A DNA stretch of 64,000 nt from Allostreptomyces psammosilenae (GCF_013407765.1 NZ_JACBZD010000002.1:134001-198000); one strand, 5' to 3'. Numbered from the stretch's first letter, positions 33,965-45,689 are shown. Numbers and translations: made by a program. The notes: a model not told the origin generated them from the sequence alone.

Positions 33965-35251
33965 GTGAACCGGCGTTGGATCAGGGCCGCGGCCTTCGCG
34001 GCGGCCTCCACGTTCACCCTGACGGCCTGCGGTAACGGCGTCCTCGGCATCGGCGGCTCGGACGACGGCAGGACGGTCGTCAAGATCGTGGCCGCCGACT
34101 ACGGGACGGACGCCAACGTCAGCTCCGCCAGTTTCTGGTCCGAGGCGGAGAGCGCCTTCGAGGCCGAACACCCGGACATCGACATCGTGCCGCTGGTGCT
34201 GCCGTGGACCGAGATCGACGCCGAGGTCGAGGAGATGATCCAGGAGGGCGACACCCCGGACCTGGTCCAGTCCGGCTCCTACGCCGGGTACGCCGCCGAG
34301 GGGCTGCTCTACCCCGCCTCCGAGTACATGTCCGTCCGCCTGGAGGCCGACCTCATCCCGTCCTACTCCGAGGCCGGGCGGGTGGACGGCACCCTGTACG
34401 GACTGCCGTTCGTCGCCTCCACCCGGATGCTGTTCTACAACGAGGACATGTTCCGCGAGGCGGACATCGCGCTGCCGCCCACCACCTGGGACCGGCTCGC
34501 CGAGGTGGCCAAGGCGCTCAAGGACGAGGGCGTCGAGGTGCCCTACGGCCTGCCGCTCGGCCCGGAGGAGCCCCAGGCCGAGACCATGGTGTGGATGATG
34601 GGCAACACCGGCGGCTACACCGACGCCGCCGGGAACTGGACCATCAACTCCGAGCAGAACGTCGACGCGCTCAACTGGGTGCGCGCCAACCTGGTCGAGC
34701 CGGGCCTGACCCAGCCGAACCCGGAGCAGACCAACCGGCAGGACGTCTTCCAGATGTTCGCCGGCGGCGGTGTCGGCATGGTGGTCGGCCACCCCGCGCT
34801 GCTGCTGCTCGCCGAGCACGCCGGGCTGGAGTTCGGCGTGGCCCCGCTGCCCGGCCGCCTGGGCGCGCAGTCCGGCACGCTGGGCGCCGCGGACTGGATG
34901 ATGGCGTTCCGGGAGAACGGCCACGCCGCCGAGATCCGGGAGTTCCTCGACTACCTCTACCAGCCGGAGAAGCACTACTCGCTGGTCGACGAGTACGGCC
35001 TGCTGCCGGTGACCGATTCGGCCACCCAGCTGATGCAGGAGCGCAAGGCCGACGACGAAAACCTGCAGAAGATGATCGACCTGCTGCCGTACGCCGACCC
35101 CTACCCGGCCGGTGAGCCCGCCTGGTCGGAGGTCACCGCCCGCCTGAAGGAGACCATCGGCACGGCGATGACCACCAGCGACCCGGAGAGCGTGCTGGAC
35201 GACCTCCAGGCCGTCGCCGAGCAGGCCGACGCCTCGGCCGCGGCGGAGTAG
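33965..35251 (+). CDS. ABC-type sugar-binding lipoprotein (orphan)
   Basis: GTG 33965 follows AAGGTGG and starts a lipoprotein signal (VNRRWIRAAAFAAASTFTLTAC-G) with a lipobox cysteine at about residue 23. The 428-residue protein is a family-1 solute-binding protein: AEHPDIDIVPLVLPWTEID, DTPDLVQSGSYAGYAAEGLLYP, LYGLPFVASTRMLFYNEDMFREA. It should deliver a sugar or oligosaccharide to an ABC transporter, but no permease or ATPase genes follow. It may share membrane components encoded elsewhere. The neighbouring trehalose phosphatase hints at trehalose or a related glucoside as ligand; that is inference. Confidence 0.88.
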   Translation: MNRRWIRAAAFAAASTFTLTACGNGVLGIGGSDDGRTVVKIVAADYGTDANVSSASFWSEAESAFEAEHPDIDIVPLVLPWTEIDAEVEEMIQEGDTPDLVQSGSYAGYAAEGLLYPASEYMSVRLEADLIPSYSEAGRVDGTLYGLPFVASTRMLFYNEDMFREADIALPPTTWDRLAEVAKALKDEGVEVPYGLPLGPEEPQAETMVWMMGNTGGYTDAAGNWTINSEQNVDALNWVRANLVEPGLTQPNPEQTNRQDVFQMFAGGGVGMVVGHPALLLLAEHAGLEFGVAPLPGRLGAQSGTLGAADWMMAFRENGHAAEIREFLDYLYQPEKHYSLVDEYGLLPVTDSATQLMQERKADDENLQKMIDLLPYADPYPAGEPAWSEVTARLKETIGTAMTTSDPESVLDDLQAVAEQADASAAAE

Positions 35252-35487
35252 CGCGGCGCAGTAGCGCGGCCGAGCCGGCACGGTGGCACGGCGCCGGCCT
35301 CGGCGCCGGCCGCCGCCCAGGCCACGCCCCGTTCCCAGCCCGCCCACCGGTCCGCGATCCTGGGGACCGAGGCGGCGGCCCGCCGCCGACGCGGCCGTCC
35401 GGGAGGTGCCCGCGCCGGACGACCGGATCGTTTCCCGCGACTCCCGCCGGGCGTGTGTCCCAGGCGGGGAAGGGTAGGAAGCCGCAC

Positions 35488-36348
35488 ATGGGAACCCCTG
35501 AGCCGACCACCGAGGCCGGACGCCGCGGCTGGGCCGCGATCCAGTCCGATCCGACCCGTGCGGTGGTCGCACTCGACTTCGACGGCACCCTGGCCCCCAT
35601 CGTGCCCGACCCGGACCAGGCCCGGGCCCACCCGGCGGCGGTACCGGTGCTGGCCCGGCTGGCCCCACTGGTGGACTCCGTGGTGGTGGTCACCGGCCGC
35701 CCGGCCGCCTCGGCGGTGCGACACGGCGGCTTCACCGACGTCCCCGGCCTGGACGGCCTGGTCGTGCTCGGCCACTACGGGGCCGAACGCTGGGACGCGG
35801 CCACCGGCCGGCTCACCGCTCCCGAGCCGCCGCCCGGGGTGGAGACCGTCCGCCGCGAGCTGCCCGCGCTGCTGCGCTCCCTCGACGACGGCACCGCCTT
35901 CAGCACCACGGCGGGGGTCACCGTGGAGGACAAGGAGCGCTCGCTCGCCGTGCACACCCGCCGATCACCCGACCCGGCGGGCGCCCAGGCCGCCCTCGCC
36001 CGCCCCCTGGAGGACCTCGCCGAGCGCTGCGGCCTCGTCGTGGAACCCGGCCGGTTCGTGCTGGAACTGCGCCCGCCGGGCGTCGACAAGGGGGCCGCGC
36101 TCCGCGGCTACCTGGCCGAGCGCGGCGCCGCCGCCGTGCTCTACGCCGGGGACGACCTCGGGGACCTGGCCGCCTACGCGGCCGTGGAGGAACTGCGCGG
36201 ATCCGTCGGCGGGCCGGCCGGGGTGCTGGTGTGCAGCGCGGCCGGTGAGGGCGCCGTCGCCGAACTCGCCGCCCGGGCCGACATCGAGGTCGACGGCCCG
36301 GCCGGGGTGGTGGCGCTCCTCGACGACCTCGCCAAGATCCTCGGTTAG
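35488..36348 (+). CDS. otsB: Trehalose-6-phosphate phosphatase
   Basis: ATG 35488 is used, with AGGAAG upstream. The 286-residue HAD phosphatase has motif I VVALDFDGTLAPIV, VVVTGRPAASA, the LGHYGAER sequence typical of OtsB, and DDLGDLAAYAAVEEL as motif IV. It dephosphorylates trehalose-6-P made by OtsA, which is encoded convergently about 155 bases away. The stop codon sits in a 7-bp tandem repeat. Confidence 0.92.
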   Translation: MGTPEPTTEAGRRGWAAIQSDPTRAVVALDFDGTLAPIVPDPDQARAHPAAVPVLARLAPLVDSVVVVTGRPAASAVRHGGFTDVPGLDGLVVLGHYGAERWDAATGRLTAPEPPPGVETVRRELPALLRSLDDGTAFSTTAGVTVEDKERSLAVHTRRSPDPAGAQAALARPLEDLAERCGLVVEPGRFVLELRPPGVDKGAALRGYLAERGAAAVLYAGDDLGDLAAYAAVEELRGSVGGPAGVLVCSAAGEGAVAELAARADIEVDGPAGVVALLDDLAKILG

Positions 36349-36371
36349 CAGTTAGCAGTTAGCAGTTGGCG
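36344..36371. repeat. 7-bp tandem repeat over the otsB stop
   Basis: TTAGCAG repeats about three to four times directly from the otsB stop codon. The first copy contains the TAG stop, so changes in copy number do not extend the protein. Confidence 0.7.
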
Positions 36372-36503
36372 GCTGGCGGCTCCGGCGGCGCGGCGGGAGA
36401 GCGCTCCGAGGCCGCGAGCCGGCTCCTGGACCACTGGTGGCGGCGTGGTGCCGCGCCCGGCCCGCCGCCGCCCGTGCGGTGGCGGGCCGGGCCGCGCCGC
36501 CGC

Positions 36504-38012
<1,509 letters not shown>

Positions 38013-38314
38013 GCGTTTCCCTCGCTGCGATCGCTGCGATGGTCCATGCGAGAGGCACTGCCCCCACCCGGGTGATCGCAAACGCGTTCGTGGCCGTGCG
38101 GGGCGCCCTCCGTGCACCCTGCGCCGCCGTGCGACCACGGGGAGGTGACGAAGATCTCAGCGCGGCGCGCCGGAAGGGGAACGGCCGGGTCCGGTGCGGC
38201 GGGTCCGCGCGATCGGCGTCGGCGGTGGCCCGCCCGCCGGTGCGGGCCCGGGCGGGCCACCGCCCCGGCGGCGCCCGCGCCGGAGGGCGCCCCGCGCGGC
38301 CGGCCCGGCGCCGG

Positions 38315-39379
38315 CTACCCCGCCAGCCCGGCCGGCAGCACCTCCTCCAGGGAACGGCGGTGCGCCAGGTACTCCGGCACCCGCACCATCGGCGGACGCT
38401 CGTCCGCCGCCACCGCGTGCACCTTGGGGCGGAAGCCCTGCCCCGGCACCCGGTCGAACTGCACCAGGGTGTCGCCGAGGTCGGCGGTCAGGCCGCCGTC
38501 CGGGCCGGTGCCGATCCGCCGCGGCTGCGGCGTGAGCCGGGCCTGCCGCTCCACCGCCGTGCGGTGGATCGTCGCCGCCATCCGCCCCAGCGCCTGCCCG
38601 TCCTGGTGCCGGTGCCGCCGCACCCCGACGTCCACCTGCGCCATCGCGTCCAGCCCGACCGCGTGCAGGGTGTCCACCAGTAGCCCCAGCTCCACCCCGT
38701 AACCGCAGGGGAACGGGAGCTGCTCCAGCAGCGAGCGGCGCGCCGCGTACTCGCCGCCGAGCGGCTGCACGAAGCCGGCCAGCCGGGGCCAGTACAGGTT
38801 GATCAGCGGACGCGCGACCAGCTCGGTGACCCGCCCGCCACCGGCCGGCTCCACCGAACCGCCCTGCTCCAGCGGCCGGTCGTACATGGCCTTGACGAAG
38901 TGCACCGGCCCGCCGTCGGCCGCGCTGGTCTCGGTGAGCAGCGGGCCGATGATCCCGGTGACGAAGTCCGAGGAGAAGTCCCTCAGGTCGGAGTCGACGA
39001 AGCAGATGATCTCGCCGCGCGCCGCCAGCAGCGAGCGCCACAGCACCTCGCCCTTGCCGGGCACCACCGGCCAGTGCGGCAGCAGCTCCTCGCGGGTGAC
39101 CACGCGCGCGCCGGCGGCCCGGGCCACCTCGCGGGTGCCGTCGGTGGAACCGGAGTCCACCACCAGCACCTCGTCGACCAGCGGTACCTCGTGCATCAGG
39201 TCGGCGCGGATGGTGCGCACGATGTCGCCGACCGTGGCCTCCTCGTTCAGGGCAGGCAGGACGACGCTGACGGTTCCGGCCCGTCCGGCGGCCCGCTTCG
39301 CCGTCAGCAGCCGCCGGACGGGCCGGTCGGCCACGCTCCAGGAGCGCCGGAGCAGCCAGCGGTTCACCTCGTCGTGCAT
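38315..39379 (-). CDS. gpgS: Glucosyl-3-phosphoglycerate synthase
   Basis: ATG 39379 with GGAAGG upstream gives 354 residues, the normal length for GT81 enzymes. Motifs: SVVLPALNEEATVGDIVRTI, VDEVLVVDSGSTDGTREVA, PGKGEVLWRSLLAA, and the metal-binding FVDSDLRDF. The acceptor-side sequence PFPCGYGVELGLLVDTLHAVG and VDVGVRRHRHQ are family-specific. It makes glucosyl-3-phosphoglycerate from NDP-glucose and 3-phosphoglycerate, the first step to glucosylglycerate or methylglucose lipopolysaccharide. It lies behind otsA on the same strand, a compatible-solute group. Confidence 0.92.
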   Translation of the reverse strand: MHDEVNRWLLRRSWSVADRPVRRLLTAKRAAGRAGTVSVVLPALNEEATVGDIVRTIRADLMHEVPLVDEVLVVDSGSTDGTREVARAAGARVVTREELLPHWPVVPGKGEVLWRSLLAARGEIICFVDSDLRDFSSDFVTGIIGPLLTETSAADGGPVHFVKAMYDRPLEQGGSVEPAGGGRVTELVARPLINLYWPRLAGFVQPLGGEYAARRSLLEQLPFPCGYGVELGLLVDTLHAVGLDAMAQVDVGVRRHRHQDGQALGRMAATIHRTAVERQARLTPQPRRIGTGPDGGLTADLGDTLVQFDRVPGQGFRPKVHAVAADERPPMVRVPEYLAHRRSLEEVLPAGLAG

Positions 39380-39859
39380 GGGGGCACCTTCCGTTGGTCT
39401 TCGGGGCCGCCGCCGCGGCGGCGGACCGGTCGTCGTTCCGCGGGACCCCCGGGGGCGGCCTGGCCGCCAGCGCCTGGCGAGCGCGCCGGCCGGGGCGGGG
39501 AGCGGGGAGCGGTACGGGACCGGGGAACAAAGGGGGATGGTACGGAGAGGGGTCGAACGCGCGGTGTCCATCGCGCGGAGGGCGGTGCGGGCGGCGTCGT
39601 CGGCACCCGCACGGCCCGGTGCCGGCGGCTGCGCCGGTCACCCTGAGGTGTGTTGTTTCCGCCTCCGACCGGCAGAAACATTTATTGACAAACAGGGGCA
39701 AATCAGGCTGTGCCGTCTCGGTTACTGGTCACCGTCGGCCCACGCACCGCTCCCGGGTTAGAGTTTGCTTCCGGGAGTGGACCTTTCGGTGTCCGTCCCG
39801 AGACAAACGTGTTGCCGCCGCTGATCTCCCCGTGCAGGTCCGGCGGCCGGCGACTCCAC
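39380..39859. other. Divergent intergenic region
   Basis: It separates gpgS from the riboswitch leader of the threonine-synthase-like gene. A lower-GC patch at about 39650-39700 (TTTATTGACAAACAGG) contains a TTGACA-like -35 and is probably the promoter of the riboswitch transcript or of gpgS. No gene is supported. Confidence 0.45.
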
Positions 39860-40025
39860 AGAGCTCATCCAGAGGGGCAGAGGGAACGGCCCGTTGAAGC
39901 CCCGGCAACCCTCCAGCCGGTCCACTCGTAGCCGGTCCGCGTGACGCGGGCCCGCGGCGAGGCCGCCGGCGGGGAAGGTGCCAAGTCCGTCCCGCGGCGT
40001 ACCCGCCGTGGGGAAGATGAGGAGA
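39860..40025 (+). ncRNA. SAM riboswitch (S-box type)
   Basis: The outer helix CTCATC (39864-39869) pairs with GATGAG (40016-40021). Inside are the conserved S-box blocks CCAGAGGGGCAGAGGGA, ACGGCCC...GAAGCCCCGGCAACC, and AAGGTGCCAA. The order and spacing match the SAM-I/SAM-IV clan, with a long variable arm between. It ends about 15-20 bases before the TTG start, so it could block ribosome access or cause termination when S-adenosylmethionine binds. Confidence 0.88.
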
Positions 40026-40039
40026 GAGAGGGCCTCGCC

Positions 40040-41347
40040 TTGGCTTTGTCAGCCGCCACCCCCGCATCGCCGACCACGTCCACCACCACGGCCCCGGACG
40101 CCACCAGCCCGGCCTCGTTCGGCAATGCCGTCGCGCTGTCGTGCCGGGAGTGCGGGGAGCGCTTCCCGCTCGGTCCGATCTTCGCGTGTACCAGCTGTTT
40201 CGGCCCCCTCGAAGTCGCCTACGACTACCCGGCCGGTGCGATCACCCGGGAGTCCATCGCGGCCGGGCCGAACTCGATCTGGCGCTACGCCGCGCTGCTG
40301 CCGGTGCCCGCCGGCGTCGCCGAGCGGCCGAACCTCAACCCCGGCTTCACCAGGCTGGTCCACGCCCGCAACCTGGCCCGCGAGCTCGGCATGCGGGCGT
40401 TGCACGTCAAGGACGACTCCGGCAACCCCACCCACTCCTTCAAGGACCGGGTGGTGGCCATCGCGCTGGAGGCCGCCCGCACCTTCGGCATGAACACGCT
40501 GTCCTGCTCCTCCACCGGCAACCTGGCCGGCGCCGTCGGCGCCGCGGCGGCCCGGGCCGGCCTGCGCTCCTGCGTGTTCATCCCCTCCGACCTGGAGGCC
40601 GGCAAGCAGGTGATGGCCGCCGTCTACGGGGGCGACCTGGTCGGCATCGACGGCACCTACGACGACGTGAACCGTTTCTGCTCCGAGCTGATCGGCGACC
40701 CGATCGGCCAGGACTGGGGCTTCGTCAACGTCAACCTGCGGCCGTACTACGGCGAGGGCTCCAAGACCCTGGCCTACGAGATCTGCGAGCAGCTCGGCTG
40801 GCGCATCCCCGAGCAGATCGTCATCCCGATCGCGTCCGGCTCCCAGCTCACCAAGATCGACAAGGGGCTCGCCGAGCTGGTCAAGCTCGGCCTGGTGGAG
40901 GACCGCCCGTACCGCATCTTCGGCGCGCAGGCCACCGGCTGCTCCCCGGTCTCGGCCGCCTTCAAGGCCGGCCACGACGTGGTCCGCCCGGTGCGCCCCG
41001 ACACCATCGCCAAGTCCCTGGCGATCGGCAACCCGGCCGACGGCCCGTACGTGCTGGACATCTGCCGCCGCACCGGTGGCGCGGTGGAGGACGTCTCGGA
41101 CGCCGAGGTGGTCGACTCCATCAAGCTGCTGGCCCGCACCGAGGGCATCTTCGCCGAGACGGCCGGCGGCGTCACCGTCGGCGTGCTGCGCAAGCTGCTG
41201 GCCTCCGGCGCGCTCGACCCCGAGGCCGAGACCGTGGTGCTGAACACCGGCGACGGGCTGAAGACGCTGGACGCGGTCGCCGGGACCGGGCCGTCCGCCG
41301 TCATCAAGCCGACCCTGGACGCCTTCCGCGCCGCCGGCCTGGCGTAG
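40040..41347 (+). CDS. Threonine-synthase-family PLP enzyme, SAM-controlled; possible homocysteine synthase
   Basis: A TTG start at 40040 is preferred because it follows AGAGAGG and the riboswitch; upstream frames read through the riboswitch. The 435-residue protein is a fold-type II PLP enzyme: an N-terminal Cys pair (LSCRECGERFPLG, FACTSCFGPLE), the PLP lysine in DSGNPTHSFKDRVVAIALEAA, and SCSSTGNLAGAVGAAAARAG for phosphate binding. It would normally be annotated threonine synthase. Streptomyces usually keep a separate thrC in a hom-thrC-thrB operon. A SAM riboswitch in front and a sulfur-carrier gene 75 bases behind instead suggest O-phosphohomoserine-dependent homocysteine formation. That reassignment is inference. 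Confidence 0.9.
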   Translation: MALSAATPASPTTSTTTAPDATSPASFGNAVALSCRECGERFPLGPIFACTSCFGPLEVAYDYPAGAITRESIAAGPNSIWRYAALLPVPAGVAERPNLNPGFTRLVHARNLARELGMRALHVKDDSGNPTHSFKDRVVAIALEAARTFGMNTLSCSSTGNLAGAVGAAAARAGLRSCVFIPSDLEAGKQVMAAVYGGDLVGIDGTYDDVNRFCSELIGDPIGQDWGFVNVNLRPYYGEGSKTLAYEICEQLGWRIPEQIVIPIASGSQLTKIDKGLAELVKLGLVEDRPYRIFGAQATGCSPVSAAFKAGHDVVRPVRPDTIAKSLAIGNPADGPYVLDICRRTGGAVEDVSDAEVVDSIKLLARTEGIFAETAGGVTVGVLRKLLASGALDPEAETVVLNTGDGLKTLDAVAGTGPSAVIKPTLDAFRAAGLA

Positions 41348-41422
41348 CCGCGCCACCGCGCCCGCGCGGCGCCGTCCCCCTGACTCCCCACCTCCCTCCC
41401 GCTGTCCCGAAGGGCCGAAGCC

Positions 41423-41701
41423 ATGAGCGTCTCCGTTCGCATCCCGACCATCCTGCGCACCTACACCAAGGACCAGGCCGAGGTCTCCGTGGAGGGCGGA
41501 ACCCTCCAGGAGGTCATCGACGCGCTGGAGGCCGACTACCCGGGCATCCGCGCCCGCATCCTGGACGACGCGGGCAAGCTGCGCCGCTTCGTGAACGTCT
41601 ACGTCAACGACGACGACGTGCGCTTCGCCGACGGGCTCGCCACCGCGACGCCGGACGGCGCCGGCGTGTCGATCATCCCGGCGGTCGCCGGAGGCTGCTG
41701 A
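41423..41701 (+). CDS. MoaD/ThiS-type sulfur carrier protein with C-terminal GGC
   Basis: The 92-residue protein has the beta-grasp fold pattern (SVRIPTILRTYTKDQAEVSVEGGTLQEVIDALEADYPGIRARI ... NVYVNDDDVRF) and ends SIIPAVAGGC. The carriers CysO, ThiS and MoaD end in GG, which becomes a thiocarboxylate. Here one cysteine follows, so a protease, or a Mec+-type JAMM enzyme, may need to expose GG. It closely resembles CysO. It follows the SAM-controlled PLP gene on the same strand and probably shares its transcript, so it is a candidate sulfur donor for that enzyme. Confidence 0.9.
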   Translation: MSVSVRIPTILRTYTKDQAEVSVEGGTLQEVIDALEADYPGIRARILDDAGKLRRFVNVYVNDDDVRFADGLATATPDGAGVSIIPAVAGGC

Positions 41702-41767
41702 CCACACCGGCGCGGTCGGCCGCCGACCGTACGGCAGGGGGCCGCGGACGGCGGCCACCGAGGGCAG

Positions 41768-41820
41768 GCGTGAGGCCGGCCGGTTCCCCCTGGGCAGGGG
41801 TGAACCGGCCGGCCTCACGC
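41768..41820 (+). terminator. Terminator after the sulfur-carrier gene
   Basis: A perfect 18-bp stem (41768-41785 with 41803-41820) encloses a 17-base loop, 66 bases after the carrier's stop codon. No T-run follows. Confidence 0.85.
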
Positions 41821-42669
41821 GTGCCCGGACCGGGCCGGGCGTTCGGGGCGTGCGGCGCGTTCGAGGGGTGCGGGCGGTCGGTGCGCGCGCGGGTGGGTGG
41901 GGGCGTGGGGGCCGGCGAAGCGCGCGCCGGGGGGCGTGCGGGCCGGGGTGCGGAGGGAGTGCGGGCGGCCGGCGCGCGACGGGTGTACGCGGGGCGCGCG
42001 GGTGTGCGGCGCCGGGGCGGGATCGCGGCCGAGTAACCGGTAGGGTGGTGCCGCCGCACCGACGTCGTGCCGTGGCGTGGTGGCCGTGCCATGCCCGCTG
42101 TCGGGCCGGCCGCCCGTGGCGCCGTGCCGCGGGCCATCCCCCGGCGGGTCGCCCACGACCGCCGCCGCGAACCGCGGGGCCGCCGCCCTCCTCGCGGCCC
42201 GGCCGTACCGGAACGCGTCGATCCGGTGTTCGACTCCGGCGCCCGGCGCGCCACCCGGCTACACCGCACAACGCGCACCACCGGTACCACGCGAATCACT
42301 CGCACCACGAGCAACAGCCGCGCCCGACGGCGCTCCGAATCGACCGTCGCCATCTGCCTGATCGATTCGTCGGAGAAGCGCCATTTGTCCACCACTCATT
42401 GCGGTATTCGTCGGACATGGCATGAAATGTCTCTCGGTAAAGACGTGGCACTTTTCCTCCTCGTGACCTGTTGCGGAGGGCGCTCGGGCAGATACATTCG
42501 GCCGCGGTCGAGGTTCGTCCGACGGCCTGGGGACACCCGGGGCGAGCGGCGTTCCCATCGCTGACCCTCTGCCCTGTGGGGACTTTCCTTCAGGGGGCCG
42601 GAAGAAAGCGAGCGACCCGGGTCCGCGAAGTGCAGATCCGTGCAAGGGCCAGCAATAGGGGAGTTAGGA
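41821..42669. other. Long leader and intergenic region before the cold-shock gene
   Basis: About 850 bases carry no supported gene; an open minus-strand frame over 41673-42395 has Arg/Pro-rich, shadow-like composition. The stretch 42290-42480 is less GC-rich. The last 150-200 bases are probably the long structured 5' leader usual for cold-shock genes. Confidence 0.5.
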
Positions 42670-42873
42670 ATGGCTCAGGGCACCGTCAAGTGGTTCAACG
42701 CGGAGAAGGGTTACGGCTTCATCGCGGTCGACGGTGGTGCGGACGTGTTCGTCCACTACAGCGCGATCCAGATGGACGGCTACCGCACCCTTGAAGAGGG
42801 TCAGCGGGTCGAGTTCGAGATCTCCCAGGGCCAGAAGGGCCCGCAGGCGGACCTGGTCCGCCTGGCCGGCTGA
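42670..42873 (+). CDS. Cold-shock protein, CspA family
   Basis: The 67-residue protein starts at ATG 42670 behind GGGGAG. It is one S1-like OB fold with RNP1 KGYGFIAV and RNP2 DVFVHYSAI, starting [18 protein letters not shown]. It binds single-stranded RNA/DNA and melts mRNA structure at low temperature or during growth transitions. In S. coelicolor a similar gene (scoF-type) directly precedes groEL2, as here. A strong hairpin ends the transcript. Confidence 0.96.
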   Translation: MAQGTVKWFNAEKGYGFIAVDGGADVFVHYSAIQMDGYRTLEEGQRVEFEISQGQKGPQADLVRLAG

Positions 42874-42921
42874 CACAGCGGCTGACGCCGGCTCCGCCAC
42901 CGCGGCGGCCGTCGGGGAGTG

Positions 42922-42962
42922 CGTGTGGGCCCCCGTCCCGACCTGGGACGGGGGCCCACACG
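42922..42962 (+). terminator. Terminator after the cold-shock gene
   Basis: Arms 42922-42939 and 42945-42962 pair perfectly over 18 bp with a five-base loop. Confidence 0.88.
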
Positions 42963-43010
42963 TGTGTCCGCCCCGCCCAGGGCCGCCGCCGTGCCCGCCC
43001 CGGTCCGCGC

Positions 43011-43073
43011 CTGTCCGCGCCCTGCTCGCGCCTGTCCGCGCCCTGCTCGCGCCGGTCCGCGCCCTGCTCCGCC
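43011..43073. repeat. 21-bp direct repeat, three copies
   Basis: Two identical copies of CTGTCCGCGCCCTGCTCGCGC (43011-43031, 43032-43052) and one divergent copy (43053-43073) are contiguous upstream of the groEL2 promoter. They are GC-only and probably arose by slippage. Confidence 0.75.
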
Positions 43074-43118
43074 GTGCCGCCGCCGCGCCGTCGTGACGCC
43101 GCCACGCACGCCCGTGCG

Positions 43119-43148
43119 CTTGCACTCGCAGGGGGCGAGTGCTAATCA
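43119..43148 (+). promoter_or_regulatory. CIRCE operator overlapping the groEL2 promoter
   Basis: CTTGCACTC-N9-GAGTGCTAA (43119-43145) is a near-consensus CIRCE, the site of the heat-shock repressor HrcA. A TTGCAC (43120-43125) and TAATCA (43143-43148) are 17 bases apart, a good sigma-70-type promoter lying on the operator, so HrcA binding would block it. Confidence 0.9.
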
Positions 43149-43153
43149 TTGCT

Positions 43154-44926
<1,773 letters not shown>

Positions 44927-44972
44927 TCCCACCCCGGCCACCGGCCGGACAGGGATCGGCACCGTCCATCCG

Positions 44973-45026
44973 CCGAGGGGCGGCACCCGGGAGCTGGAGC
45001 TCCCGGGTGCCGCCCCTCGGTCTTTT
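44973..45026 (+). terminator. Terminator after groEL2
   Basis: A perfect 23-bp stem (44973-44995 with 44998-45020) with a very small loop is followed by TCTTTT. It is one of the strongest hairpins in the window. Confidence 0.92.
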
Positions 45027-45096
45027 CCCGGGCTCGGCGTTTATGGCATGCCTATGCCATTTGGTGCTGTGTTGCTGGTGGTGTGCCCGTTCCGGC

Positions 45097-45178
45097 GCTG
45101 TTGCTGTTGTCCTTGCTGTTGTTGTTGCTGTTGCTGTTGCCGTTGCGTTCGCTGCTGTCGTTGTTGTTGCTGTTGTCC
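45097..45178. repeat. TTG/CTG microsatellite
   Basis: An impure run of CTGTTG, GTTGTT and TTGCTG triplets extends for about 80 bases. It reads as Asn/Ser- or Thr/Ala-rich peptide on the minus strand but shows no gene signals. Its T content is unlike the rest of the window. Confidence 0.85.
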
Positions 45179-45268
45179 CGAGGCCCTTCCACTTGGGGAC
45201 GCCTGCCGCTGCCTGGCCCTTTCCCCCGGGCGGGCTGCTCGGGAGGGGCCCGCCCCGGGGCCTGGGGG

Positions 45269-45610
45269 TTATCCACAGTTGGGTTTTGCCCCCTTGCGGG
45301 GTATCCCCGCTCTCGGTTACCCCTGGAGACATGGGGGCGCCGGAGTTGTCCACAGGTGGCGATTGCCCTCTTGTGCTGCGCGTCTGACCTGGGTTACCCC
45401 TGAGACAAGGGGGCGGCTGAGTTTTCCACAGGTAGGTTTTGCTCCCTTGTGCTGGCGGCCTGGTCTGGGTTAGCCCTGGAGACAAGGGGGCGCCGGAGTT
45501 GTCCACAGGCGGCGATTGCCCTCTTGTGCTGCGCGTCTGACCTGGGTTACCCCTGAGACAAGGGGGCGGCTGAGATTTCCACAGGTGGAATTTGCCCCCT
45601 TGCGCGATCG
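45269..45610 (+). repeat. Tandem array of 76-77 bp units, each bearing a DnaA-box-like sequence
   Basis: Five DnaA-box-like nonamers are spaced 77, 76, 77 and 76 bp apart: TTATCCACA 45269, TTGTCCACA 45346, TTTTCCACA 45422, TTGTCCACA 45499, ATTTCCACA 45575. Between them each unit holds an inverted repeat (GCCCTCTTGT ... ACAAGGGGGC) around a loop with GGGTTACCC. Units 2 and 4 are nearly identical, and units 1 and 3 share other features, so a 153-bp dimer is the higher-order unit. The array fills the gap between groEL2 and the PTS gene. Confidence 0.88.
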
Positions 45611-45689
45611 GCCCGCCCCGCCGGCCCCGCGCCCCTCCCGCCCCCACCTCGGTCCGCCCCGCGCCTCATCCGCCCCCGCCCCCGCCCAT

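Noticed and set aside
41673-42395. Arg/Pro-rich minus-strand gene between the sulfur carrier and the cold-shock gene
   Set aside because: Composition is that of an antisense frame in GC-rich DNA; no ribosome site or domain, and it overlaps the terminator hairpin.
45269-45610. CRISPR array
   Set aside because: Spacing is regular but the intervening segments are themselves repeated, not unique, and no cas genes are present.
45269-45610. Chromosomal origin of replication
   Set aside because: DnaA boxes are present, but there is no dnaA/dnaN/recF neighbourhood, and boxes at oriC are not spaced by a long tandem unit.
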